Assembly (NCBI GenBank): GCA_947623455.1
Contig: OX392538.1
Location: 27,155,001 to 27,219,000 of the forward strand
DNA length: 64,000 bases
Origin: Mimachlamys varia
Taxonomy: Eukaryota; Mollusca; Bivalvia; Pectinida; Pectinidae
Reading direction: 5' to 3'
Both the position numbers and the translations under genes were made by a program. The notes under the pieces are model-generated. The model ran no database searches, was not told where the DNA came from, and saw nothing but the letters and a program-made list of their open reading frames with translations. Below are positions 43,116 through 55,235 of this stretch, one piece after another (within the stretch, counting starts at the first letter, position 1; each line of letters opens with the position of its first letter).

Positions 43116-43469
43116 CTTTAATAAGATGAACAACAACAAAAATAGCATAGATTATAAGCCACCAAATAAATTAATGTTTCACCGTTTGGATAATAAGTGG
43201 TTTAAATGACAAATTTGCCTATTTCTTCTTTATTATACATGTAGCAACAATAACGGCATGCGCGTTTTCGAAGATCCTCCATCTCTGACCTATGGGAACC
43301 TCCAAATGCGAATAAATTCCATTTTAGCTCACAAAAATTTGTAATCTAAAAATTACGTCATTATTTTGAACGATAGTGAATTAGAATGGGGATATCCGGG
43401 TCGCCAGTAAAACTCAATTTGCGACAGTATAATCACGATATACCGTCGTATATTTCAAAATACAGTAGG

Positions 43470-43945
43470 GTTATCCCCAACTTTAGTTTATATAGGGAAA
43501 TAACACTCTTGGGTATATTTTGTACATTTTAAGTAAGAAATTATTTCTACTTTGACACAATCATCCTTGGAGAAAGATGGAATCAAACTGTAAAATTTGG
43601 ATTCCTACCCCTACCCCAGGGGCCCCAAAGGGAAAATTATCAAAAATGTTCTTCTTCAGACTCGGAGGTACTACAGCCATTTCTCTACAAGGATAGAACA
43701 TTCATCAGGGGCTTTGTTAAATTTGTAAATTTCAGTGCCCCCGGGCTTTCCATTCCCCCTTTGGAAGTGATTAAAGTTTACTATAGTTTATATAGGGAAA
43801 TAACACTTTTGGGTATATTTTGTCCATTTTAAGTAAGAAATTATTTTTATTTTGACACAATCGTCATTTGAACAAGATGGAATCAAACTGTAAAATTTGG
43901 ATTCCTGTCCCTACCCCAGGGGCCAGGACGGGGCCAAAAATGGAA
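43470..43945. repeat. Spaced duplication, period 300 bp
   Basis: 'gtttatatagggaaataaca' starts at 43486 and 43786. Both copies continue through 'gggtatattttgt', 'cattttaagtaagaaattat' and 'gatggaatcaaactgtaaaa' to 'ctaccccaggggcc'. Divergence is low, so the duplication is fairly recent. Confidence 0.85.
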
Positions 43946-44045
43946 AATTATGATAAATTTCAAAATAGTTCTTCTCTATACTCAGAAGTACTAGAACATA
44001 GACAATTCTTATTATACATACTGTTCAGCATAACTATTGGATTAA

Positions 44046-44394
44046 CGAAGTGTAACGTGAATAACGATTAAGATCTTTTTGTCGCTTCACAACGTAAGCC
44101 ATGCGTATTCGTATAACTTCATACCTTATAAGATTCACTCGAAAACCAATGAACAGAACAACATCAAACCACAGTTGCTTGGGTTTCTTAGTATTAAAAA
44201 AATGTTTATATATATGGAAACGAAGTGTTACGTGAATAACCATTAAGATCTTTTTGTCGCTTCACAACGTAAGCCATGCGTATTCGTATAACTTCATACC
44301 TTATAAGATTCACTCGAAAACCAATGAACAGAACAACATCAAAACACAGTTGCTTGGGTTTCTTAGTATGAAAAAAATGTTTATATATATGGAG
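44046..44394. repeat. 175-bp tandem duplication that copied part of a MITE
   Basis: Units begin at 44046 and 44221 ('cgaagtgt.acgtgaataac') and match almost base for base through 'cataccttataagattcact'. They end inside MITE-B at 'tttatatatatgga'. The first unit therefore carries only the left ~50 bp of the MITE and the second carries the whole. Confidence 0.9.
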
Positions 44395-44474
44395 CCGCGG
44401 CCAATTACTGTAATGGGAGGCTCATTTCACACACATATATTTATTATTTACTGACAGAAACTCAAGCAACTGTG
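44345..44474. mobile_element. MITE-B copy 4 (130 bp)
   Basis: Ends 'cacagttgcttgggtttctt' and 'ctcaagcaactgtg', core 'ggagccgcggccaatta'. The right flank is ATCAAAC. The adjoining left flank is ATCAAAA, but the duplicated left flank at 44163..44169 reads ATCAAAC, so the original 7-bp duplication was exact. Confidence 0.9.
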
Positions 44475-45734
44475 ATCAAACCTACAGCAGGTAAATGGTT
44501 CGTTACTGTATTGATATTGTGGGAAACACAAAATCGATGTAGCATAATATGCATCACGTTGAAAAATAACGCTATTGACGTCGCCAGTTTGAAGACGTCT
44601 CCGCACTATATTACGTCATTGTTTACCTGTAGTGACGTCATTTTTGTGGATATGACGTCAGAACCTATTTCAATATGTAGGTGAGATATCTTCCTATAGC
44701 TATGATAACTAAAATTAGAAAAAGAGATGTCCATTTTTGGCGCTCCTGCATCGGCTCGAAATCGGCTTTGTGGCAATGAACGTAGATGAACGATCGGCTC
44801 CGTGGCACAGAAGTGGTTAAACTGCGTATATTGATTATAATAGACTCATCCACAATAAAACAACGTGTGATATATATGGCGCCTCTTATTTCCCTGGACT
44901 ATTGTCGTCACAAGGGGCCGGGGCTAGCCTGGTTCTGGAGCACAACCTATGCATAAAATAGAAGTCGACAAAAATGACCCGTAAATCGTATCACTACAAT
45001 GTAACACGACCACGTATGATTGTAAGGACATGTTACACTTCTTTTATCAAATATGAAATTTACTGTCTTAGTTGCACGAATCGTTTAATAAAACTAAACC
45101 AGGTATCGATTAGCCCGAAATTATCGAAATATCACAAACAATTGCCGGGCATACAGATTGGAAAGTAATTATGATATTATAACAGAACCCGGGGTGTTGC
45201 CACAACCCTAGGGAGTTACTATCTCAGTTACGTCTTGGAAACAATTGCGATCCCAATCCTATAACCAGATAAGGATTGAAAGTCATTTTTTTTAAACTTT
45301 TTAGCACTATGCAAGTTAAAAAAATGACATTTTTACTATAGAACAATTGCTAACTTTATTCATATGTTTTCCAATTAATAGTTTGATACCTGCGTTTGTA
45401 TATGTGTCGTCATTTAAACGACATTGGGGGGGGGGGGGCAGCCCAGTTTAAATAAAATTGGCGCCAATGCTAATAATTAGTTTGAGAGTTTGACGCATTG
45501 GCATTCTCCATGTTATTTGAAGTGGCGGGACAAGACTCTCATTGAACATGCTTGATCTATGACGTCATAATGAAAACACGTGTTACGTCTCGAGAACCAT
45601 TGCTTCCATACTTTTATGAAAAGGCATTTTTGCTGGTAATGTTCATATAGTAGGCTGCAGCGCAAATGTAAATATATTATTATATAGATATGATTTCAAA
45701 TATGATCGTGGAAGATGACGTAACACATACATGT

Positions 45735-45965
45735 GCTGCACCTTTAAAATTTAGTAATAGATACAGTATGCCATAAAAATGAATAAAACTGCACGATACA
45801 GCTGTTTCGTCCTCCTAGGACTCATCAGTGATGCTACGGGCCAAAAGGTTGGAATCCAAAATTTCTAAACCAGTGTACTGTAAAACCCCTTTAATTTATG
45901 TATTTAGAAGTAAAATTAAACTAGTTCTGTATAATTTCAAATCGTGTACTACGAAAGTACCAAGT
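45735..45965. repeat. Dispersed repeat, inverted partner of 9150..9380
   Basis: Reverse-complement similarity to 9150..9380 over about 230 bp, including 'gtttcgtcctcctagg' and 'atttcaaatcgtgtactacg'. It lies about 330 bp upstream of the ATG of METTL27-like gene 2. Confidence 0.8.
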
Positions 45966-46170
45966 AAGTAAAAGCGACAGTACGGACAAATAAATTCTTC
46001 AATTTTCAAGGCTATCCACCCCTTTATCAAGACACATAAAATACACGTTACATCACATAAACAGAATATACATAAAACATGAAACAATTTTAGATTTAAA
46101 TGTTAAATGTTGCATATAATCTCAATTTCAAATAGGTGTTTTTGTTTACTCCGTCTTTTCAATAGTTTGT

Positions 46171-46213
46171 GAGAATGTTTTCCATGAGCTAGGTGCTCAT
46201 GGAAAATATTCTC
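46171..46213. promoter_or_regulatory. Hairpin 85 bp upstream of METTL27-like gene 2
   Basis: Arms 46171..46189 ('gagaatgttttccatgagc') and 46195..46213 pair with one mismatch around a 5-base loop 'taggt'. It sits just before the start codon, in the likely 5' UTR or core promoter. It could be an RNA hairpin or a dimer site. Function is not shown by sequence. Confidence 0.5.
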
Positions 46214-46297
46214 AACTGTATTCATGTGGGCTATACAGGTCCGCTTGGCCTTTTTGCATTCTTGCTACAGCAAACATCTTTGGAGCGGATCAATACA

Positions 46298-49200
46298 ATG
46301 GACGGTTTTAAGAGGTTATCAGTGGCACAATGTAAAACCAAGACCAGGGAGGAAAAGACGCAATACTATGATTCCTGGAGTAAGCTGTATGACCAGGTAA
46401 AGTTCAATACGCACCATCTAAATTGTCATTAAGCCAGGTAAATATTGCAGTTGTAAGGCTTTCGTTTCATGCTAATTATATTTAAACAAATGCGTTTTGA
46501 GTAATATTAATTTGAGACACAGACCCTCAATCTCACTCCGTTATACCCCCCACTTAACTTCGTACATGGGTAAAGGTATTTGTCATTCAAATTATGCTTA
46601 CAGAATTTTATGCAAAAAAATACGTATTGTGCATATTGTGAGGAAATGACTTTCTGCAGATGACAATTCGACTTCAGTTTGATGTACAGAGGATGCAAAG
46701 TTCATAAGCGTATAACCTCCTACACAATCTCAGATCTTTATGTAATGGAGTGAGAATACGTATCTGCATTTTAATCAGATTGGGTAATGTTTTACTATTA
46801 CCTTTTGAAGGACAACCAAATATTCAAATATGGCGGTCCGGATATGGTGGCCAATGAACTGACTGAATTATACCGGGATGACCGAGAGAATGTCTACATA
46901 CTTGATGTCGCAGCAGGCACGGGTTTAGTTGGTGAACAGGTACCGTATCCGTTTGATTTAAAGGCCCAATATACGTAACTTCGGGGAAGTTTTCGTGATT
47001 CTGGAAAATTAAAAAAAAATCCAGTTGAAAACTTTGCAAAAGTAAGCCTAGAACGATGTAAACCTGAGCAATAACTAACAAAAAACACATGACAGAAAAA
47101 TCCAAAGAATTGAAAATAATTCAGGTGGGGCCCACTTCAACAACAAACCGAAGTTAGAACACAGTTCAAAATGGACGCTTGTTTACAAATACCGAGTTTC
47201 AACTGCTACTGTACCGGTAACTGCGTAAGAATTCATCTTGAATATTGCTGATATCAGTTAATCTTAACTAAATCTTCATGTATAAATATAATAAGTTATA
47301 CGGCTTGATTTTCACTTCACGTTTTGCCGAAAGTTACGTATATTGGGCCTTAATACAATGTAGACACATTTTTAAAAAAGTTATAATCCTGTGGTACCTT
47401 TTAAGACGAGTTATCGTTTATATAGCATTTAGTGTGTTTGCCGCAACTGATTCCATGTAAAAACTGATGCATTTTCAAGACTTAATACACGAATGTGTTT
47501 GGTATTTAAGCTGGCCAAGCATGGATTTTTTCGAGTTGATGCCTTAGACCCGTCCCAGGGAATGTTGAACAAAGCGAAAGAAAAAGGTGTCTACCAAAAC
47601 TTGATTTGTTCTTATTTCGATGAGAAACAACTTGACATTGCACCAGGTAAGATGACTTAAAATTAGAAAAAGAAACAGGATAATGCAACACGTTTAATTC
47701 ACAGAAAGCGTTATAGAATCCACAATCATGCGACATATGTAATGTTTTATACTGTTCAATTCTTATCAATATAAAAACAAATATAAAAGCACTTGCACGT
47801 TATATTATTAATTGACTAGCTTCATATCGTCGCAATACAGAAAAATCACCTGGGCAATACATACAAAATTGGCCAATACATAAAAAGTCGGCAAATACAA
47901 GATTTGGCTCGAAACATGTACGTTTATATCGTCTGGAAATTGCGTCATAGACGTCATAACGTAGCCCCAGAAGGGGCTTTTAAATATACATGTATATAGG
48001 AGGCTTTTGATCAAGCACTCGGCCAATAAAGAAATAACCAGTCAATAAAACTGTATTATTACAATTTATGAAGAGTAACAAAGCGAAGGTTTTTCGGTCT
48101 TTTAATAGATACCTACGACGCCATCGTCATATCTGGAGGTTGTAACAACATGCATCTACCGTGTGAGTGTCTACGGGAGGTCGTGCGTCTAGTTAAACCA
48201 GGTAAGGCCGTAATACAGTGTACCCTCGACCTATCGCCACCCGAATCTACCGCCACCCTCGCATACCGCCACCTAAACCTCTAGAACGGATTTCTGTCCT
48301 ATATAATTCCCTCGTTAAGTTGGCAACACCCTTTAACTATCAAACACGTTTTTTGTAATTATGATGTCATAATAGGAATAACGTCATTCGATTGTCACAT
48401 GGCGCCAAAACATCACAAAAACATTTCCCGGAAGTCCATCTTGTATCAAACATTGAGGCCTATTTAGAGGAATAACGACATTTTTGGGAAAGGCCTATAC
48501 GCAGAAATATGATATAGTATCATAAAACAGAAATGGAATATCGCTTTATCGCGATAATTTTACAAAAAAATTGTTTTTGGCTTTGCTTAGTGTTTAAAAT
48601 TTGGAAATTTCTACAAATTCTAACAGATATGTCAATTACTTATACCGTGTTGTTACATGTACCTGTGGTCAGAATTTATAAGAATTTTATATGCAGTGCT
48701 TGGTACTGCCAGAAAAATAATAAATCTGTGTATTACATATGATGTAAGATAACTTATCTTACATCATATGTAATGCACAGATTTATGATTTGTTTGGAAG
48801 TTAACTGTATATTGCCAGAGACGTTTGTAACACTGTGTAATATATGTCTCTAATATTGTATTTGAATTTTCGTATTAAAATAAAAATAACTATAAGCTAA
48901 TCTATTAAAAGATGACAATATCTTGCCCACTGCCAGAAATAAATCATGTCGGTGATAAACACATTTTCATTCAAGAATTAACAAAGATGAAAAATCAAAT
49001 AAGAGATCATTGAAAAAAAGTAAAGAGGCAAATTTATTGGTTTAAACAACATGACTTGGTTAAGACCGCATTTGCCGCAAAAATAAACTTGAAATCTGAA
49101 ATAGTGACCCCCCCCCCCCCCCCCACTGAAAAAATTCTGGATCCGTCCCTGATAAGGCCTAATATAAACACTTTAAAATGAACGTCTTTTTTCCTATGAC

Positions 49201-50037
49201 GATTTATCCGGGTACGTATTGTGACACCCCGTACATCCTTTTAGTATAGCAATGTATCGCGATACGATCTGGTCGTTTCGTGGCACGCTTACTGTATAAG
49301 TCTACTGCGCTAAACTGCCTCGCCGAAGGTACTCTGTACAGTATTTCACTAGGTTCTATTAAAAATACTGGCATTGTGTGAACCAGTCATAACAAATTAA
49401 ATTTGTAGGTGTTCAGACTTCGGAGAGAATTCATTGCTTTTCCTTCTTGGGCAAACGCTAAACATTAACGCCATTTTATTAAAATACGTGAAATGTTGTT
49501 AGGGATGCAGCAGATTTATTCTCGCCGTTTTTGTGCCCCCAAAGTAGAGGACGAAAAGAAAATCCGCAACTCTGCTGGTAGTTCCAATATCATTTGCCCT
49601 TTATGTTAATGCAATGGGTAACAGCAGCTGCAGCAGTGATTTGAAAGTGAACATTCTGCTTAGTGTATTTTTGTCTCGATCCCTCACTTGCAGGAGTGAT
49701 TTGGAGGTAGAGATTCCCCTATTAGGGTACAATGGAAACAGCAAAATCCAGGAAATGTCAATTATAATTGCAACTAAGTTGGTTTTCTTCTACAAAGAAA
49801 TTAAAAAGAATAATTCCGATTGTGCAAAGGGCCAAGTATTGGAATGATGAATTTTATTATCTTTTTTTTTTTGTAAAATGGCACTAATTACAGATCCTTT
49901 GCTTATGCATTGTAGGCGGATATTTTATTATGGTCACTCGCCCATTTCTGTTGAATACGGTTGAGGAGTACAATGGACGTTTTGAAGGCTTGATGTACGA
50001 GATGGAAAAAGAAGGGAGATGGAAAAACATCCGTTAA
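46298..50037 (+). CDS. METTL27: METTL27-like SAM-dependent methyltransferase, gene 2 (five exons, premature stop)
   Basis: Exons: 46298..46396, 46811..46939, 47511..47646, 48109..48201 and 49916..50037, all with GT/AG borders (donors GTAAAG, GTACCG, GTAAGA, GTAAGG). The 192-residue product holds SWSKLYDQ, SAM motif I YILDVAAGTGLVGEQ (residues about 62-76), the acidic post-I block RVDALDPSQGML, DAIVISGGCNN and the motif around VKPGGYFIMVTRP. This is a class I methyltransferase of the METTL27 family; its substrate is unknown. TAA at 50035..50037 is in frame, yet the same frame continues with VVVPRYIGEYEGVVFVYQ, the expected C-terminal tail, to TGA at 50128..50130. So the gene carries a late nonsense codon, or the base call is wrong. 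Only 39 codons of the last exon precede it. The start ATG is supported by matching exon 1 of gene 1. Confidence 0.87.
46962..47349 (+). mobile_element. MITE-A copy 4, 18 bp past a splice donor
   Basis: 388 bp with ends 'aggcccaatatacgtaactt' and 'aagttacgtatattgggcc', and TTAA on both sides (46958..46961 and 47350..47353). It lies in intron 2 of METTL27-like gene 2, its TTAA beginning 18 bp after the donor GT at 46940. Confidence 0.92.
48721..48785. repeat. 65-bp near-perfect palindrome
   Basis: 32-bp arms (48721..48752 and 48754..48785) around a single C, one mismatch, tips 'taaatctgtg' and 'cacagattta'. It lies in intron 4 of METTL27-like gene 2. No clear target duplication flanks it. Confidence 0.85.
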
Positions 50038-50130
50038 GTGGTTGTGCCTAGATACATCGGAGAATACGAGGGCGTTGTTTTTGTATATCAAATTCAATCA
50101 TCAATATTTTTGAGAAATACATATTTTTGA
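50038..50130 (+). pseudogene. Conserved C-terminal tail stranded after the METTL27 gene 2 stop
   Basis: In the same frame as the upstream exon, 30 codons follow the TAA and begin VVVPRYIGEYEGVVFVYQ. The pattern of a basic/aromatic 'PRY..EYEGVVF.YQ' segment is what I expect at the end of invertebrate METTL27-like proteins. It remains open to TGA at 50128..50130. It would be used only by stop readthrough, or if the TAA is an error. Confidence 0.6.
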
Positions 50131-50139
50131 ATAGGATGT

Positions 50140-53100
50140 TACTGTTCCAAAATTTCGAAAAGACAGCTGACAAATTTAGAATTTATAATTGAAAAGTAAG
50201 TTAAATAGGTACTCCATAGATACGTTTTGCACGAATCAGGCAAATACATATTGTAATATTTTGACGGGATTTCAATACAACTTCACAGGAATGTTCACTA
50301 TTTTCTCTCGGCCAAGTGTTGTTATTTCTCATGTAAATAATTCCAAGGACTGGCGCTAGATCGGCCTTTAAAAAAAGAAATAATTCAAATTTTGGTTTGG
50401 TCTTGGTTGGTTGTTGACGTCCTATTAACAGCAGAAGTCATTTAAGAACTGTCTTCTGGTTTATGTTTATTTAGTATGTTTTGAATGCTTGTGTATTTGG
50501 GAGGCTGTGTTAAGCCTCCTTCCGATAGTCCGGATTAAATTTCCACTGGATCGGTTTTAAATGAAAATTTGTATTATTGTTCAGTAATTAATGTAATCAA
50601 AGTAATGTTAACTTTTCGGATTTTGTGCATGTCAAATGTGGTAAAAGGTGGCCATTTTAAAAAGTCAAATGTCTGGAAAATATTACAATACCATGTCCTG
50701 ATCTTTCATTTAAAGAGGCATCACGGTAAAACTATATATTTTTATGCTTATTTAGAATTATTGTATATATGAATAAAATGTATACTCTTGTGGAAAATTA
50801 ATGGGCGATTTACGCTGAAATATGTTCTCAAAAATTTTAATTAATAATTAAAACAGGGAATCACTATTCGTTGATCAACGATTTGGACATGTAAATTTTT
50901 TTGCATCACATATGATAACGTATGCGCATAACAAGCTACTTCGGTAAACAAAAAATGGCGATCCGCGTGACCTACATGTAACTACCAAGCGAAAAGTGGC
51001 CGAATAGTCAAATTTTAACGTAAGGATTATATTACGGGAGCATAATGAGGGATGGGAAGTATTCAAGGGAGAGACTAACAGACCAATTGCTTGCATTGTT
51101 ACAGTTTTCTTCTGGATAGCCGGTGACACAGTTTCGATTTGGTTTTGAGGCCTCCCAAGGGATAACTCCTTCATTCCTCTGTTACATGAAATGCATGTGT
51201 AAAACTTGAAAGCGTGCATTGTAATATTCCCTTTATAATATTCCAGTAAAACGGCATTATTGAATTATATTGCTGAAGAGAAAGACCTTTTCACATACTA
51301 GGAAAACCGTATGGGAGGGGGAGGGGGTTACGTTGTAAAACGCCGGTATCCCGGGCGATTGTGTTTAATGTATACAGATTCAATTTGGAAAAAATGAATA
51401 AATTTATGTCATCGTGTGCGGATAAAAAAATCTTGTCATACCTAATCTATAAAATACGGATTGTACAAATATTATCGGGTTTGGACCCCAGTATTAAATT
51501 TGATATGAACCAAAATATATGCATTATATAAGTGAAGTCATTAATTCATAAACAAAATCATATACTGTATGTCCCATGGTTGCAGTTGTGTGAAAATGTT
51601 AACGAACCTTTAAATTTACATAAAAAAAAGTAAAATGAATCATAACATTTATAAATGGATTAAGTATTGGACAATTATCTTCTCGACAAGTTCCAAATTT
51701 GAGATATATATTATACATGTATTCTACATGTTTAGTGCGTGGTGCGTCATATGAGTGCAGGGACTTCCCTTATACATATATAATTGTAAGTGTTAAAGTA
51801 TGTTGACGCTGAAAGTTGGATAGATTTTAGATGAATATATAGATTGTCGGAAAAAAATCTTCAACACGTCGAGTTGTATACAAAAAAATCGGAATCATTT
51901 GATTTTATTTTTTTACTTTTCAATGCATGCACACCTTTTGTGAAATGGTTCTAAATGAGGATTCGTGAAGATAACTTTTACAGAAATTAAGGTTTGCCCT
52001 ATGGTTGTCATCGTCGGAAACCCACATGACACTGTTAAACGTACAATGTAAGAGTGCAGTGTCGTGTGGGTTTCTGGCGATTTGCATCGGTTTCAGTCAG
52101 GTACTGATGTCGATAAATGATGCAGAGATGTCGACATAAATTTCTTCATATGGATATCGTGTGTAATTAACGTCTGGTTATTAATGTGAATGTGATTCAA
52201 TAAATTTATACACGGACTTTGTGTCTGGTTCATCATCGGACGTACATGTATATACATTACGCGTCCCCTCTTGGGCCCCTTCGTCAAATTGACCGAGAAC
52301 GCTTTCACTTCACACGTGATCAGCGCTATTTTTATCGGGCTTTCCCGAGGAATGCAATTTTGCAAGTGGCTAATAAACACATTTTCAGTGGACTTTGAAT
52401 ATTGAAATAACAGGAAAATGTATCTGGTAGTGCAAACAGCATGTACATTCAAGAACTTCATTGTAGACTTCCCCGGGATGCCCCTTTAAGCGACCATTTT
52501 GAAACCCTGGTTTTATCTTAAACTCTCTTTAACAGATTTTGACAAAACTTGGTTGAAATGCCATAAATATGGGAGAAGTTTTTAGCTGTCAGGTAATGTG
52601 CAGAGCTCAATATCCCTGGCACCAAAGTAATTTGAAGGCGCCAGTTTTCTCAAAAGCAATCAACTTACTGTTGAAATATGTATACATTGGAGAATTGTTA
52701 GCGATTATCTGAAAATCATTTTGTAAAGTTTCAATGTCGAGGTTAAATGTACTTTGAAGAAAGAAACTGTTTTATTTATCTGGATGATCTTTTGGAACAG
52801 GTATACATATTTGAAATTTATTAGTAATCAGGATCATTCATGTAAAGACAGAGAGACAAAGGATATGTCTATGTCCTGTTAATGAGTGTGTAGTGATTTA
52901 CAAATGTTAGTTATCACTGTAGTAACATTGAACTGTCTGATGCGTTTCTACTCGGCTGATTGTTAAGACATACGGGTCTTTTGTTTTTTATGTTTATTCA
53001 TTGTGTATGATTATCACATATATCCATGCTTGCGTAAATGGAGTATGAACTGAAATTAATCCTATGAAACCAAATCAATCTCTGGCCCACACACTCGCAA

Positions 53101-54040
53101 GAACTCAGGCATTTAGCCAATTATGACGTAAGCGATTGAAGCAAAATATGTTTGCTTTGTGTGATATTTTTGATTTGGGGAAAACAAAATCAACAATAAC
53201 TATAGATTCAGTTTTGTTTAAAACCCTATTAGTTACTTGTTATAAATATTTTACAACAGTAAGATTTGTTTAGTTGGGAAGTGCATATCACGTTTGTAAC
53301 ATAACAAAATCATAACCTTGAACAATTAAGGTCATCGGCTTCATTGAAATGTAATCGAGTGAGGAAAATCCCATTTTTCAGAATTTTAAATCTAATCTGG
53401 AATTTTGATCATAGGGCCAGTATAAGCACTTGGTAATGTGGGTTAAATTTCCGTTTTGCCCACTTATCGTCACACGCTGTATCACCGGAGATGTGTATAA
53501 TGCGTGTATCTTTTGTCCTTAATCACAAGTGGATCGTGTCCCGTGTGTATTATCTGGTTGAAAATTACAATTTGGGTTTCGTATCACAGGTCGTAATATA
53601 TGTCAAATTTTATTAATTTTTTTAACCAATTTCGGCTTCAATAGATTTATAGATTTATCTCGGTATTGAATAAAACTATCTTTATTTATCATACGCAAAA
53701 TACACACTGTCCATGATTTAGACACTTTTAATACAACATGTCGGTAGATACACTTTTTAGTATAAATACATTAATATATAAGGATAATTATAAAGAATCA
53801 CTATATTATCATAAACGGTTATTAAAACCGAAAAATTATCAGTGCAAATGATGCTAGGAATATTTTGATACCATGTCAATGTAGAAGAGCTATATATATG
53901 TTACATACTATTACATATCTATCTGTATATATACATTGCGATCCAGGTATTCACATCATCTATAATAGACGATTTGCCACTATGATCATGTCAGAATACC
54001 ATACCGTCTATCATTGCGACATCGAACCATCCTTTTTTGG
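50140..54040. other. Intergenic, little recognisable content
   Basis: Between the convergent METTL27-like and kinase genes. 50395..50545 has a dispersed-repeat block ('gacgtcctattaacagcag', 'gtgtatttgggaggctgtg'). An imperfect inverted repeat pairs 52011..52034 with 52057..52080 ('aaacccaca.gacactg', 21 of 24 bases). The rest shows no coding or repeat signal I can support. Confidence 0.4.
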
Positions 54041-54044
54041 GGAT

Positions 54045-54125
54045 GTCGAATTGGCGCAATGGTAACGGCCGCAGGTATTTCTGGCTAGACGATTTGGTGC
54101 CGGAGATCGTGAGTTCGTAGCCCGG
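54045..54125 (+). repeat. tRNA-like SINE head
   Basis: 'ttggcgcaatggtaacgg' resembles an A box with D-loop and 'gtgagttcgtagccc' a weak B box about 50 bp on. No cloverleaf pairs well. Probably a decayed SINE. Confidence 0.45.
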
Positions 54126-54889
54126 ACAGGGCAGGAGTCAGCAATTGTCTTCCTTCGTCATTTGTATTTCCGTGTTATTTATAAATATAATATTAAACAC
54201 AATGTATCATATACACTAAGTGTTGTTGATCCGAAGGTTAAAATGTGAATTTCCTGTCGTAGTCGTACCTTGTTCGATATATATTACACTCTATAATGTA
54301 CAAAGTTTAAAAATGTAGAAATATCATATCTTAATCTTTCGTCATGAAATAAAAAATAAAACACATTATCAATAAAGAAGTTTATATCGATAAAGAAACA
54401 TTAAACACGGAAAGTAAACTGAAATAGATCAATATAAACAATTAATTAGATGCCGTACATGTATATCAGGAATTTTAGCGAGTATCTAATTTTCGCAATG
54501 TTCGCGACAACACCTCATCGCAAAAAATAAAATATCGCTAAAATTGGTTTCATTGTACAATATGAAGATACAGTACAGGATAAAACCATTAGGTGGAAAA
54601 TGGTTGGTAAAACTGTATCATCTCAAAGCCCAACCTGATGTAACTTTAGTAGCCAATCAACGGCATATTGTCGTGCTACTGTATCCTTCGCGATACTTTT
54701 TGATGCAATACCCGAGGGTTTTCAATAAATATGATTGTTTATAACTGATTTGTTTGTGTTATATATGATACACACGCTAAACTTACTTATTGTAGCTGGT
54801 CAACGCTAAAAACAAAATAAGCTAAATATAAAACCTGCAATTTTGTACAGAAAACGAGAAATTAAGCATACGCTAAAAAACCTGATATA

Positions 54890-55235
54890 CAGTATATAGA
54901 TTCTGAGCTTTTGCCCCTGTGAGGAAGGCTATGGGTTCTGTCCCCAGGACGAGACATACCAGAGTCTGTTACAATGGTAGTTACTACTCCCTGCTTGACC
55001 CTCAGCATTATGGGAGTGGCCTGGTTCACCCGCTGTCAGTATAATGTGACTGGATATGTTGGGGTCTGCTTGTGGCCTTTGGCAGTATATGACAGCCAGG
55101 CAGCACGTTTAATCGGTAAAAGAGCCGGTTGGACTACCGTTAGGAGGGTTACACGAACATACAACAACTTCCCAAATACATACACACTCAACACACACAA
55201 GCTCATATCGCATACACCGAGAGGCCGTCCTTAAA
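54890..55235 (-). repeat. Long dispersed repeat (bivalve-type), minus orientation
   Basis: The reverse complement shares 'actcccataatgctgagg', 'ggttcgtgtaa'-like and 'acagaacccatagccttcc' blocks with 10598..11045. It starts with 'gtcatttaaggacgg', which contains the TTAA site used by MITE-A in the other copy. Confidence 0.65.

Noticed and set aside
9150..45965. Large inverted duplication including both METTL27 genes, suggested by the inverted pair 9150/45735
   Set aside because: The repeat is inside intron 1 of gene 1 but upstream of exon 1 in gene 2, so positions are not equivalent. Ordinary dispersed copies explain it.
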